Shown: positions 17,996 through 25,660 of the stretch, one piece after another | How the letters are laid out: each line of letters begins with the position of its first letter | Numbering within the stretch: position 1 is the stretch's first letter | Source: CAZXCQ01 sp964639275 | GTDB lineage: Bacteria > Desulfobacterota > DSM-4660 > Desulfatiglandales > Desulfatiglandaceae | Direction: 5' to 3' | DNA length: 52,142 bases | Assembly (NCBI GenBank): GCA_964639275.1 | Contig: CAZXCQ010000004.1 | Location: forward strand, 1-52,142 | Program-made: the position numbers and the translations under genes | The notes under the pieces: model-generated | What the model was told of the DNA's origin: nothing | Database searches by the model: none | What the model saw: only the letters and a program-made list of their open reading frames with translations

Positions 17996-18544
17996 TTAGC
18001 CGGGTATCTCAAACTCCCATTCGCACCAGACATCCTTGGGGTGATCATCCGGCGGACAAACCACACAGGTCATCAGGGCCGACGGGTTGATCACCTGGGC
18101 TGCGGCCTCACAAATCGCCAGCCCTGCGGGTTTGCAGGCCAACTCGCCGATGCCATCTTCAACCCTTCTGACCTGCTGATAGCAGTTGGTGACCTTTATC
18201 CTGAACCGATTGTCGTCAATCTCCTCTATTTCGTAGTCGCTATTGGCCCAGATCGTCGAGAGGATCATGGCATCTTTGAGCGAGTTGAGATCGTCCTTCA
18301 ACCCGAACATCTTTCTCAAACGATACATCTGGACCCTTGCGTTGGCAGGAAAGCAGTGGGCATCGGCCTTGACCGCGGCCTCTTCTCCATACTGATTGTT
18401 GATATACAGGATATAGTTGTTCTGGAGATTCCACCAGTTCTTGATGAGCATATCAATAAAGTCAAACAATTCGTCCCTCGATAGTCCCGAGAGTCTTTCT
18501 CTTTGGAATTCATTCAGCGGCAATGTCTTTTCCTCCTTTGTCAT
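17996..18544 (-). CDS. DUF6125-like protein of unknown function
   Basis: About 182 residues, cytoplasmic and rich in Trp and Cys: NWWNLQNNYILYINNQYGEEAA near the N-terminus and CVVCPPDDHP near the C-terminus. I associate this pattern with DUF6125-type proteins beside aromatic or acyl-CoA degradation genes; the assignment is from memory. The start is uncertain. ATGs at 18547 and 18544 follow GAGAG, but a perfect AAGGAGG lies just inside and is eight bases before a TTG at 18523, which may be the true start. It converges with the UxaA gene, 8 bases apart. Confidence 0.6.
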   Translation of the reverse strand: MTKEEKTLPLNEFQRERLSGLSRDELFDFIDMLIKNWWNLQNNYILYINNQYGEEAAVKADAHCFPANARVQMYRLRKMFGLKDDLNSLKDAMILSTIWANSDYEIEEIDDNRFRIKVTNCYQQVRRVEDGIGELACKPAGLAICEAAAQVINPSALMTCVVCPPDDHPKDVWCEWEFEIPG

Positions 18545-18734
18545 CATTTCTCTCAACGAGTGGTCAGGGCCTCCCCGTTGGTCGGGGAAGCATAGGCCAT
18601 GGGTCGCTCGGTGTCAATCAAGTATCGCGAAATCATCCTGGAAATCGGGGTCAAGGCACTCAACTGCCAGACCTTCACCCGGCCTGATGCCCTATATGTC
18701 GGGGTGCCTTTTGGCTTGAATCACAAGGGGAATT

Positions 18735-18795
18735 TCTCTATAGTCCCTCCCCGGAACCCCCATTGCCCGGGTTTCAAATGGCTAAAGTGTTAGCA
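18735..18795 (+). repeat. GGTTCGGA-family repeat, half copy
   Basis: CCCCGGAACCCCCATTGCCCGGG followed by TTTCAAATGGCTAAAGTGTTAG is the right half of the repeat and sits directly upstream of the acyl-CoA ligase ribosome site. The matching element at 48430-48515 lies upstream of the other acyl-CoA ligase. Confidence 0.55.
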
Positions 18796-18811
18796 CAAGA
18801 GGAGTGTGGCT

Positions 18812-20362
18812 ATGAATACCACGAGTACACCGATCCTGGTGAGTCATTATGGTCTTGAGGTGTCTGCCAAAAAGTACACCGATAAGGTCGCTATTGTCAT
18901 GGAAGGCAAGGGGGAAATAGGCTTTGCAGAACTGGACAGGCGGGCGAACCAGGTGGCCAATGCCCTTTTGGCCTCGGGTCTGAGAAAGGGAGACAAGGTA
19001 GCCATCATGCTCATGAACTGCCTTGAATATCCGGAGATCATCTACGGGTGTTCCAAGGCCGGTATCGTGTTTGTCCCTCTGAGCTACCTCTCAGCCGGCC
19101 CCGAAGTGGAGTTTCTTGTCACGCATTCCGATTCAAGAATGCTCATAACATCCTCCCAATTTTTTGAGACAATTCGAGAGGTCCGGCAGAAGATGCCAAA
19201 CCTTGAACTGACGGTGATGATGGGCGGAGATCAATCTGAGGAGATAGATTACCATCAGTGGCGGTCCAGGGCATCAGGGGACAAACCGGATGTCCCGGTC
19301 ACGGAATGGGATGATCTTTATATCGGCTACACATCCGGAACAACAGGTGACCCGAAAGGTGCGGTGGTGTCTCAGAGAGCGCGTGCACTCCAGGGATTTG
19401 CGGCGAGTATAGAGTATGGTTTCGGACCCGACACCATACACATCACCTCGGGAGCCATTTATCACGGAGGCCCCATGGGGTTTATGCTGATGCAATCCTA
19501 TTTTGGCGCAACAACCGTCATACTGGAAAGATTCGACCCGATCAAGGTCCTGGGGGCAATAGATCGCTACAAGGTAAACCACGGGTTTTTTGCACCGACC
19601 ATGCTGCATGTCATCACTTCACTTCCTGAGGATATTCGGAGAAAGTATGATGTCTCTTCCATGAAGGCCATTATTTCGGCCGGCGCCCCGCTTCCCACCA
19701 AAGTCAAGGAAGACGTCATCAATTACTTCTCTCGCGCAGGGTTGCATGAGTTCTATGGCTCCACCGAGGCCGCCCTATGCACAAGCCTGAGGCCAAATGA
19801 CCAGCTGCGGAAGATTCGAAGCTGCGGAAAACCTCTCATCGGGTGGGAGGTGAAACTCCTTGATGAGCACTACCATGAGATAACGGAATCGGAAAAGATC
19901 GGCGAGATCTTTGTAAGAGGTGAATATCTCTTTAACGGCTATTACAAAAACCCTGAAGCCACCCGCCAAGCCCACCACAATGGATGGTTTTCAGCCGGTG
20001 ATCTGGGGAAGATGGACGATGAGGGGTATCTCTATATCGTTGATAGAAAGAAGGATATGGTCCTGAGCGGGGGGGTCAACATCTATCCCGTTGAAGTGGA
20101 GGATTGTCTCTTGCATCATCCAGATGTTGCGGATGTTGCGGTCATCGGCGTGCCCCATGAGAAATGGGGTGAGGCCGTAAAGGCCGTGGTTGTCCTAAAA
20201 CAGGGCTGCAATACTTCAGAAGACGGCATCATCAGTTTTTGCGAAGGGAAGATCGCAAGGTACAAGAAACCCAAGTCGGTGAGTTTTGTGGATTCGATCC
20301 CGACAAGCCCTTCGGGGAAAAAGCTGAAGCGGGAACTCAGAAAAATGTTCTCCAGACAGTAG
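18812..20362 (+). CDS. acyl-CoA synthetase (AMP-forming)
   Basis: 516 residues of the ANL superfamily. The P-loop A3 motif is YTSGTTGDPKG, A5 is YGSTEAA, A7 is GWFSAGDLG, A8 is DRKKDMVLSGGVNIYP, and the A10 lysine is in SPSGKKLKREL. It activates a carboxylic acid to its CoA thioester through an acyl-adenylate. The chain or ring specificity is not readable. The ATG at 18812 is chosen over a GTG two codons earlier, with AGAGGAG eight bases upstream. It could feed acids into the mutase, dehydrogenase and dehydratase genes nearby. Confidence 0.92.
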   Translation: MNTTSTPILVSHYGLEVSAKKYTDKVAIVMEGKGEIGFAELDRRANQVANALLASGLRKGDKVAIMLMNCLEYPEIIYGCSKAGIVFVPLSYLSAGPEVEFLVTHSDSRMLITSSQFFETIREVRQKMPNLELTVMMGGDQSEEIDYHQWRSRASGDKPDVPVTEWDDLYIGYTSGTTGDPKGAVVSQRARALQGFAASIEYGFGPDTIHITSGAIYHGGPMGFMLMQSYFGATTVILERFDPIKVLGAIDRYKVNHGFFAPTMLHVITSLPEDIRRKYDVSSMKAIISAGAPLPTKVKEDVINYFSRAGLHEFYGSTEAALCTSLRPNDQLRKIRSCGKPLIGWEVKLLDEHYHEITESEKIGEIFVRGEYLFNGYYKNPEATRQAHHNGWFSAGDLGKMDDEGYLYIVDRKKDMVLSGGVNIYPVEVEDCLLHHPDVADVAVIGVPHEKWGEAVKAVVVLKQGCNTSEDGIISFCEGKIARYKKPKSVSFVDSIPTSPSGKKLKRELRKMFSRQ

Positions 20363-20554
20363 CCCCCAGGGGATTTGGGACGAAATATTCGTTTCTCTTG
20401 CTGAATATCTCTGGGCTCGATACCCTCTTGATAGGTAAAAAGGGGGATGAAAGACCTGAATCGCTGGAGATGGTGGCAGACCTGCTGAAAGGAATCGACG
20501 GGTCAAGCCAGGCTTGGCTTAAGGAGGGGAGGGGGAGGGATATATCTGTTCCAT

Positions 20555-20583
20555 TTGACGCTAATTTGTTTTTTTGTTATCCT
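20555..20583 (+). promoter_or_regulatory. sigma-70-like promoter of toxin-antitoxin operon
   Basis: TTGACG (20555-20560), a 17-base spacer and TATCCT (20578-20583) lie 45 bases upstream of the antitoxin ATG. The -35 matches 5 of 6 and the -10 matches 4 of 6 consensus positions. Confidence 0.45.
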
Positions 20584-20627
20584 GTACGAAAGATAAAAGA
20601 GCTACTAATTTTCAGCGGGGGGTCCCG

Positions 20628-20837
20628 ATGCCCATTTCTACAGAAGACAGGGAATATATTCTAAAAAGCATTGATGCCTTGCCTTCACACAGGATTGAGG
20701 AAGTTATTGACTTCATAGAGTTCCTAAAGACAAGATCGCACGGCAAAAGATCAGCGGTAAGCGAATCCTCTCTCATTCTGCAGCAGGTCTCTCTTTCCAA
20801 GATCTGGGAAGACGAGGAAGACCTTTATGAACTATAG
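20628..20837 (+). CDS. antitoxin, DUF2281-like
   Basis: 69 residues. The N-terminal half (EDREYILKSIDALPSHRIEEVIDFIEFLK) has the helical pattern of DUF2281-type antitoxins, with a short polar C-terminal tail likely to bind the toxin. An upstream in-frame start exists, but ATG 20628 starts the conserved region. Its last 11 bases overlap the PemK/MazF-type toxin gene, the usual coupled arrangement. It probably represses its own promoter at 20555-20583. Confidence 0.75.
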   Translation: MPISTEDREYILKSIDALPSHRIEEVIDFIEFLKTRSHGKRSAVSESSLILQQVSLSKIWEDEEDLYEL

Positions 20838-21183
20838 CCGCGGTGACATAGTAATCGTGGCTTTCCCGTTTGTCCTGCCCGAAGGACAGGGGGCGCAAAA
20901 AGGCAGGCCAGCGGTTGTAATATCAGACATGACACTGGACCGGCGGTACAAAGACCTTATCCTTGCGACTATCACTTCCCGCATTCCCCACGATCTGAAA
21001 GAGGCCGAACTGGTTTTGGAGGCTTCCGCCGAGAATGGCCTGGTGAAAAATTCGGTTGTTCGTCTGGAATTCCTCATGACCGTTCCACTTGAATTGGTCT
21101 CAAGGAAGATCGGCAGGCTCTCACCGGAGCAGATGGCCGACCTTGACCTTAAGACAGCCAGGTCATTAGGCCTCTCTTCCTAG
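20827..21183 (+). CDS. PemK/MazF-type toxin endoribonuclease
   Basis: 118 residues. The SH3-like barrel signature is clear: GDIVIVAFPF near the N-terminus, KGRPAVVIS at about 28-36, then a conserved Thr/Ser region (ATITSRIP) and SVVRLEFLMTVP. MazF-family toxins cleave mRNA when the labile antitoxin is lost. It overlaps the upstream antitoxin by 11 bases. Length and motifs look intact. Confidence 0.85.
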   Translation: MNYSRGDIVIVAFPFVLPEGQGAQKGRPAVVISDMTLDRRYKDLILATITSRIPHDLKEAELVLEASAENGLVKNSVVRLEFLMTVPLELVSRKIGRLSPEQMADLDLKTARSLGLSS

Positions 21184-21407
21184 TACACCAATCGCCGTTC
21201 CCACGTTGGATAGACTATTCGTCTCATCTCAGTTTTCCGTAGAGTAAGGATAACCGGCATACGGCTGAGAGCCTTGAGGCGCTTACTCGCCACTTTCCCA
21301 GCGCGACCGGTTGGCCGAGAGGATAAGGGGACATCGGTTCCAAAATAACTTCGGCCTAAATATTCATACCCCAAAAATGCTCCCCCATAACATGATGCAA
21401 GGCACCG

Positions 21408-21445
21408 GGTGCCTGTCTGCGTGCGGACCCGCACAGACAGGCACC
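21408..21445. repeat. long perfect hairpin
   Basis: GGTGCCTGTCTG pairs with CAGACAGGCACC, and inside it TGCGG pairs with CCGCA, separated by very short unpaired stretches. There is no T-run, so it looks like a dispersed palindrome rather than a terminator. Confidence 0.5.
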
Positions 21446-21475
21446 ATCAGGTCATGGCTGTCTTGGCATAGTAAG

Positions 21476-21545
21476 AGCCTTTCCACTATTAATACTGTAT
21501 CGTCAAGTCGTTTTGGAACTGGCGTCTCCCTCTATTACATCGCTC
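21476..21545. repeat. 70-base direct repeat, left copy
   Basis: Starts AGCCTTTCC and ends CGCTC, containing TCGTCAAGTCGTTTTG and GGCGTCTCCC. It matches 22629-22696 with about ten substitutions and a two-base indel. The pair flanks the AbrB gene, the RelE remnant and other gene debris. Confidence 0.75.
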
Positions 21546-21702
21546 CTGTCCATAGCATTCCTGGATGCCCCCCTCCGCGGGCATGACGTGCATAATAGGC
21601 GCAAAGTGTCGCTGTAGTACTAAGAGGTTGACATTAATGGAATAGTAAATTACTATCTTAGTATTATGCAACTTTCTATCACATCTTGTGAGGCCAATTA
21701 TT

Positions 21703-21963
21703 ATGCTCAGACGTATTACCCGGAATAAGCAGGTTACATTGCCTAAAGAGTTCATGGAAAAGCTCCATTTGAGCGAAGGCGATTATGTAGCGATGGAATG
21801 TGAAGGCGATGCCATCCGTCTTAAGCCTGTCGTTATCGATGACTTCAGCCATGAGGATTATAAAAAGCTGGCAGCCAAACTGGACAGGTTGAAAATGGAA
21901 TCCGGCACGCAGTTCGGAGATTCGGCATCGGCACGCGACCACCTCAAGAGCATGATGGATTAG
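21703..21963 (+). CDS. AbrB/SpoVT-type antitoxin
   Basis: 86 residues. The N-terminal swapped-hairpin domain reads RRITRNKQVTLPKEFMEKLHLSEGDYV, typical of AbrB/MazE-like antitoxins that bind DNA, and a helical C-terminal tail would bind a toxin. The ATG at 21703 begins the fold; a GTG five codons earlier is less likely. It is followed one base later by a truncated RelE-like toxin, so the antitoxin is now orphaned. Confidence 0.8.
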   Translation: MLRRITRNKQVTLPKEFMEKLHLSEGDYVAMECEGDAIRLKPVVIDDFSHEDYKKLAAKLDRLKMESGTQFGDSASARDHLKSMMD

Positions 21964-21964
21964 C

Positions 21965-22078
21965 GTGCAATACGAATTCAAAGCCAGTTTTGATCGACGT
22001 TTCAAAAAGATATCCTCAAAACGCCAACAGAATGTTTATTCGGCAATAGATTACGCAGACTTTCCCAGATTGTTTTGA
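21965..22078 (+). pseudogene. truncated RelE/ParE-like toxin remnant
   Basis: A GTG directly after the AbrB stop opens a 37-residue frame beginning VQYEFKASFDRRFKKI. This resembles the first strand and helix of RelE/ParE toxins (start of gene, a basic helix with FKK), then stops at 22076-22078. Family members are about 85-95 residues, so more than half is lost. The following sequence belongs to other gene debris. Confidence 0.6.
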
Positions 22079-22119
22079 CTCTTTCATATCGCAAATCCAT
22101 CTGAATATCGATAGGGCTC

Positions 22120-22345
22120 TCCGTTAGCGTAAATCATACGGGCACAAAACTGCCGCCCAACCGGAAGGCAGCAGATCTGGGTTGCTGAACCCGAGCCGTT
22201 CTGCCAGCCTGGCCGCAGCCAGCTGTTCACTGTAGCCTCCGCCTTCGACAAATTGCCTTTCCAGGGCGGCAATCTGCTGGTCCAGCAGGTAGTTGGCCTG
22301 GTTTATCAGGGAGGTGCTCCTAATCCGACGGCTCAGGCAAGGGAC
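22120..22345 (-). pseudogene. remnant of a four-helix-bundle (S23-like suffix domain) protein
   Basis: The minus strand reads LINQANYLLDQQIAALERQF, then VEGGGYSEQLAAARLAERL, which closely resembles the suffix domain of four helix bundle proteins of the 23S intervening-sequence family. No start codon or N-terminal bundle is present, and the frame ends in TAA at about 22127. It appears to be a decayed fragment. Confidence 0.5.
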
Positions 22346-22628
22346 ATATCAACGAATGGCTGGCCACATGGCTCAGCCGCAACCCCAAAGGGGCTCCCCT
22401 TGGAGCCGTTATTATGGATTATATCACGTGCTAAGAGTTCGCGGGGATTGGCGTTACCCAATACTGCAAAGATGGCGGCCATGGGATGCTGCCGTTCATG
22501 ACCTACGGGGCCAATTTTTTACGCCTTACTCACTCAGGGTGATGTTATTTCAATGTTGAAACACTTCCCAAACTGCTTGAAAGCCAAACGAATCAATATT
22601 GAAACGACATCCCGGTTTTTGCTCTAAA

Positions 22629-22696
22629 AGCCTTTCCGCTTAATACTGTGTCGTCAAGTCGTTTTGAGACCGGCGTCTCCCTTTATTACGTCGCTC
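22629..22696. repeat. 70-base direct repeat, right copy
   Basis: AGCCTTTCCGCTTAATACTG through TTACGTCGCTC, matching 21476-21545 in the same orientation. The 1.15-kb interval between the copies contains the AbrB and RelE debris. Confidence 0.75.
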
Positions 22697-23125
22697 GAGT
22701 ATTAAAGAAAAGAGCAGATTGAAAAATTGAAGGATGTCCCTCCCTCCACTCATAGAAGCATGCACACTTATCAGCGAGAGAGCCCGAGACTACCAACGTT
22801 GAGACCGTTCTGGATCTCGTAGGGGACAATACAGGGCCTCTCACTGAGCCTTACAGCCTGGATAAGGGATGATAGGCGGCCACTCTGTGTGTGCATGCCG
22901 GATAAACGTAACGATGAGGTGTAGAGTTCAGGACAGGTGAGAGACTCGCTGAAAACTGCAAAAAGTCCGCAAAGGGCTTAAGGGATATCTATGACCAGAA
23001 AACCGAAGAGTCTTTATCCCTTTGAATTTGTTACTATTTATCGCTGCCTAATGTTTTTCTTGACACGAGCAATATAGGATGTCCCCTTTTCTACAAGCAC
23101 GGCTGCATGACCTTGTTATCTGCTA

Positions 23126-24238
23126 TTACTCCGCCACTACGAGCATTACCGATGATTCACGAAGAGCCACGATTTGCGATAGGCTCATCGACTGCATGTT
23201 CATCTTAGACACGGGTACGTGTCCTTTGAGAGCACTGCGCAAAGCTGGTAAGATGTAGTCAATTTTTACTGCAAAATTTACATTTTGAGGTAATGAACCA
23301 CTTGCTCTTAACGTTACGATTTGATTCAGCGTAGCAGTTATTACGCCTACTACCTCTCCCTTCGTGTTAAGCAATGGGCCTCCAGAATTGCCAGGCTGAA
23401 TTGGCACATCAATTTGAACCATCCGGACATCATTTTTTATCCCACTCAGCGCGTTAATGCGCCCAAACGTAGCCTTTTGTTCTTGCCCTTGTAAGGCAAT
23501 TAAGGGGTAACCAAGTGTTAACACTTCATCGCCTTTACTGGAGTCGAAGAAAGAGGCCAGTGGAATGGCATTTGACTGGACGTCAACCTTTATAACAGCT
23601 ATATCGTTCACTGGGTCGGTAGCAATTACTTTTGCTATTAATTGTTTACCGGTAGCGGTGTCGATAACTGAAACTTTTCCAGCACCTTCGACAACATGGT
23701 AATTGGTTATCATAACACCATCATTGGTAACGAAAAATCCAGTACCTGTTGAAAAGCCCGTTTCTTTTCGGAATTCTTTCGGATGGTAAACCGGCAATTC
23801 GGCGTTTGAAACAACCTGTACCGCAAGTTCTTTTAATCTTGATTGTGCTTCTGCTTCATCGAGACCAAAAAAAAATCTAAAGGTTGCCCCGTTTTGATCC
23901 TTCCCTTCTCCATGCCCTGTTGTGCAACTCGTAGCAACCCACTCTACATCAAGGCGCCTACCATCTGAACATCGCATTGGAGCTTTGCCTCGCTGCCCCG
24001 CACAGCCGAGCGAAAAAGGGGGAATATATGTAACATAAGAATCGCCGGTACAGGAGATCTTCGTCTTTTGGCCTACCGCTTTTATATGCCCTGTCCCAGC
24101 AAGCAGGTTGTGATCTACATTTCCGACAAAAACTTCATTGTAATCATCGAATGCACCCACAACTTTGTATTTAACTGAGCAGCCAGTAATAAAAATAAAG
24201 ATTCCAAATCCAATAGCAACGATTATTATTCTTTTCAC
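23126..24238 (-). CDS. secreted lipoprotein trypsin-like serine protease (S1C, DegP-like)
   Basis: 370 residues. The N-terminus has a lipoprotein signal ending FITGC, so the mature protein would be lipid-anchored. The C-terminal half is a trypsin-like protease with the triad His in ITNYHVVEG, Asp in DPVNDIAVIKV and Ser in QPGNSGGPL. No PDZ domain follows. The N-terminal 150 residues have several cysteines and no family I recognise. The start is a GTG at 24238 (VKRIIIV) with AGGAG upstream; the longer frame runs through the attC-like site at 24258-24346. It sits just after that site, like a cassette gene. Confidence 0.85.
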   Translation of the reverse strand: MKRIIIVAIGFGIFIFITGCSVKYKVVGAFDDYNEVFVGNVDHNLLAGTGHIKAVGQKTKISCTGDSYVTYIPPFSLGCAGQRGKAPMRCSDGRRLDVEWVATSCTTGHGEGKDQNGATFRFFFGLDEAEAQSRLKELAVQVVSNAELPVYHPKEFRKETGFSTGTGFFVTNDGVMITNYHVVEGAGKVSVIDTATGKQLIAKVIATDPVNDIAVIKVDVQSNAIPLASFFDSSKGDEVLTLGYPLIALQGQEQKATFGRINALSGIKNDVRMVQIDVPIQPGNSGGPLLNTKGEVVGVITATLNQIVTLRASGSLPQNVNFAVKIDYILPALRSALKGHVPVSKMNMQSMSLSQIVALRESSVMLVVAE

Positions 24239-24257
24239 TTCTGATTCTCCTTTATAT

Positions 24258-24346
24258 GCATAACGAATTGCACAACCTGGGCGAGAAATTACCAAATCGA
24301 AAAACCTGACCCAGCTAATCAGTATCAGGTTGATGCGGTTGTTAGC
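24258..24346 (-). repeat. attC-like integron recombination site
   Basis: On the minus strand the order is GCTAAC, AACC, GCATCAACCTG, a 30-40-base centre, CAGGTTGTGC, AATTC, GTTATGC. The outer boxes pair (R type, TAAC/GTTA). AACC against GAATT forms an unpaired central spacer. The inner boxes GCATCAACCTG and GCACAACCTG pair with one extra T, as expected for extrahelical bases. It lies between the stop of the 24354-24752 gene (7 bases) and the start of the protease gene (20 bases), as in gene cassettes. Confidence 0.65.
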
Positions 24347-24353
24347 TGAAAGC

Positions 24354-24752
24354 TCATAATGCATCTAAGAAAGAACTTATACTGTGAAGAAACTCTTGCT
24401 TGTTTTTTGGCGACATCTTGCTGTCAAATACCACCCTATGAAGTTTTTCCATAACTTCACGATTGACGCCTTTGTATTTTTCCCAAGCGATTCGTATACG
24501 TCTTCTCTTCCAGAAAGGAGCGAAACTAAACAGGGCATTATAGAGCCCCCATATTTCCTTGAGAGTTGTGTCCCACATTTTAAATACTTCGGAATCGGTG
24601 CAGTTCCACCAGACGTCGTGTTGGAGAATAGCAAGCCTGTCTGCGAGCGCTCGTTTGGCGCAAGTGTAACGACTGTGCCAATACAAAATAAAGGTAGCAA
24701 CAATTCCAATAATTGTTCCAATTAGGCCGGAGAAAAGATCACTATAATCCAT
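24354..24752 (-). CDS. hypothetical small protein with N-terminal membrane segment
   Basis: 132 residues. Residues about 8-26 form one hydrophobic segment (SGLIGTIIGIVATFILYW), followed by a cationic and aromatic cytoplasmic region (WWNCTDSEVFKMWDTTLKEIWGLYNAL). No family recognised. It is immediately followed by an attC-like site, so it may be a mobile cassette gene. A Shine-Dalgarno-like AAAGGGA lies upstream of the ATG. Confidence 0.55.
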   Translation of the reverse strand: MDYSDLFSGLIGTIIGIVATFILYWHSRYTCAKRALADRLAILQHDVWWNCTDSEVFKMWDTTLKEIWGLYNALFSFAPFWKRRRIRIAWEKYKGVNREVMEKLHRVVFDSKMSPKNKQEFLHSISSFLDAL

Positions 24753-24811
24753 ATACTATTCCCTTTCTCATTTGTCTATGAATGTATTAACCTGGAAATT
24801 CGATATCCTGT

Positions 24812-24850
24812 TATATCAGCTCCATTAGTTGAAACGCCCCTGGTGGGCCC
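24812..24850. repeat. sequence block shared with 39802-39845
   Basis: TATATCAGCTCCATTAGTTG followed by AAACGCCCCTGG lies just downstream of the S74 gene and recurs almost unchanged at 39802-39834. There the S74 reading has been displaced about 230 bases to 40069-40130. The pair marks a duplicated S74 gene whose second copy has decayed. Confidence 0.65.
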
Positions 24851-24854
24851 GTTC

Positions 24855-25616
24855 CTAATACCTCCTCTCTTCGAGTTTCCTGACCTTGGCTGATAATTCG
24901 GATATGGTTTTTTGCTGTTCTTGAACCACCTTGGTCAGGACAGCGACCACATCGATCGATCTTAGTCCTTTCCTGTCTTTTGTCGCCACAAGATCCGGCA
25001 CCTCTTCGGCAATAAACCCCAGGTATTTCTCCTCTGGTCTCTCCCTGTAGGCGAATTCCACCGGGCTAAGGCCTTCCAGGGCCTTAAAAGCCTGATCGTG
25101 GGTCAAGGCCTTGATGTCCTGCTTATACTCCCTGCTGGAGGCATTGACCCAGGTAAATCCGTCACAATAAGCCCGGCCGGTGTCGATCTTGTATTCAGGG
25201 TTGGCAATGCCCACCCCGAGGTTGCCCTGAGAGTTGAAAACCAGCCGGTTAAGCCCCAGGCCGTATACTGACATATAGTAATACTTGCCACTCTTGTTGA
25301 AACCGATAACGGCGGCCTTGTGGGCAGCGGTCTCTTCTCCAATTTGGATTTCAGCATCATCTCCGTTCTTTCTAAAAAAGGTTGCCAGGTGCCCGGTTTC
25401 CCCACTCTGAACCAGCAGTGGTACATTGGCGGATGTCGTTGTGATGGCAACGTTGCCACTGTCTTCTACCTTAAAGACGTTTGCCCCTTCGCCATCCTTT
25501 ACAAGGAGTCTATCTTCGCCAAAAGCCAAGACAGGGATCACCAGGCATATCAACATTGTTGGCAGAAGTCCCCTTAACCTCAGTGCAAACTGTCCGATAA
25601 AAGTTGTTTTTTTCAT
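24855..25616 (-). CDS. secreted protein with C-terminal S74 intramolecular chaperone domain
   Basis: 253 residues. Signal peptide about 1-33 (ends VIPVLAFG). A short beta-rich repeat region follows, then from about 150 a peptidase_S74 domain with the motif SSREYKQDIK, GFIAEEVP and a C-terminal coiled coil (VVQEQQKTISELSAKVRKLEE). S74 domains trimerise fibre proteins and cleave themselves off. GGAGG precedes the ATG at 25616. It starts 44 bases after the giant cohesin/dockerin gene and is likely in the same transcript. The second S74 protein at 32116 shares long identical stretches in this domain. Confidence 0.85.
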   Translation of the reverse strand: MKKTTFIGQFALRLRGLLPTMLICLVIPVLAFGEDRLLVKDGEGANVFKVEDSGNVAITTTSANVPLLVQSGETGHLATFFRKNGDDAEIQIGEETAAHKAAVIGFNKSGKYYYMSVYGLGLNRLVFNSQGNLGVGIANPEYKIDTGRAYCDGFTWVNASSREYKQDIKALTHDQAFKALEGLSPVEFAYRERPEEKYLGFIAEEVPDLVATKDRKGLRSIDVVAVLTKVVQEQQKTISELSAKVRKLEERRY

Positions 25617-25660
25617 GGCACTCCCTCCTTCCTTAGACCGCATCAACCTGATAAGACCTC

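Larger units (their letters stand above)
21184..21702. other. intergenic region with long hairpin and direct repeat
   Basis: No convincing gene. It includes a 17-bp-stem hairpin at 21408-21445 and the left copy of a 70-base direct repeat (21476-21545), whose partner is at 22629-22696. Confidence 0.5.
22079..23125. other. gene-poor region with debris of older genes
   Basis: About 1 kb with no intact gene. It contains a four-helix-bundle protein remnant on the minus strand (about 22120-22345), a protein-like but stop-terminated plus-strand reading near 22335-22435, and the right copy of the 70-base direct repeat (22629-22696). I see nothing identifiable from 22700 to 23125. Confidence 0.5.

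Noticed and set aside
22335..22435. plus-strand reading SGKGHINEWLATWLSRNPKG with phospholipase-like look
   Set aside because: It ends in a stop after about 35 codons, has no start, and overlaps the minus-strand four-helix remnant; family resemblance is too weak to call.
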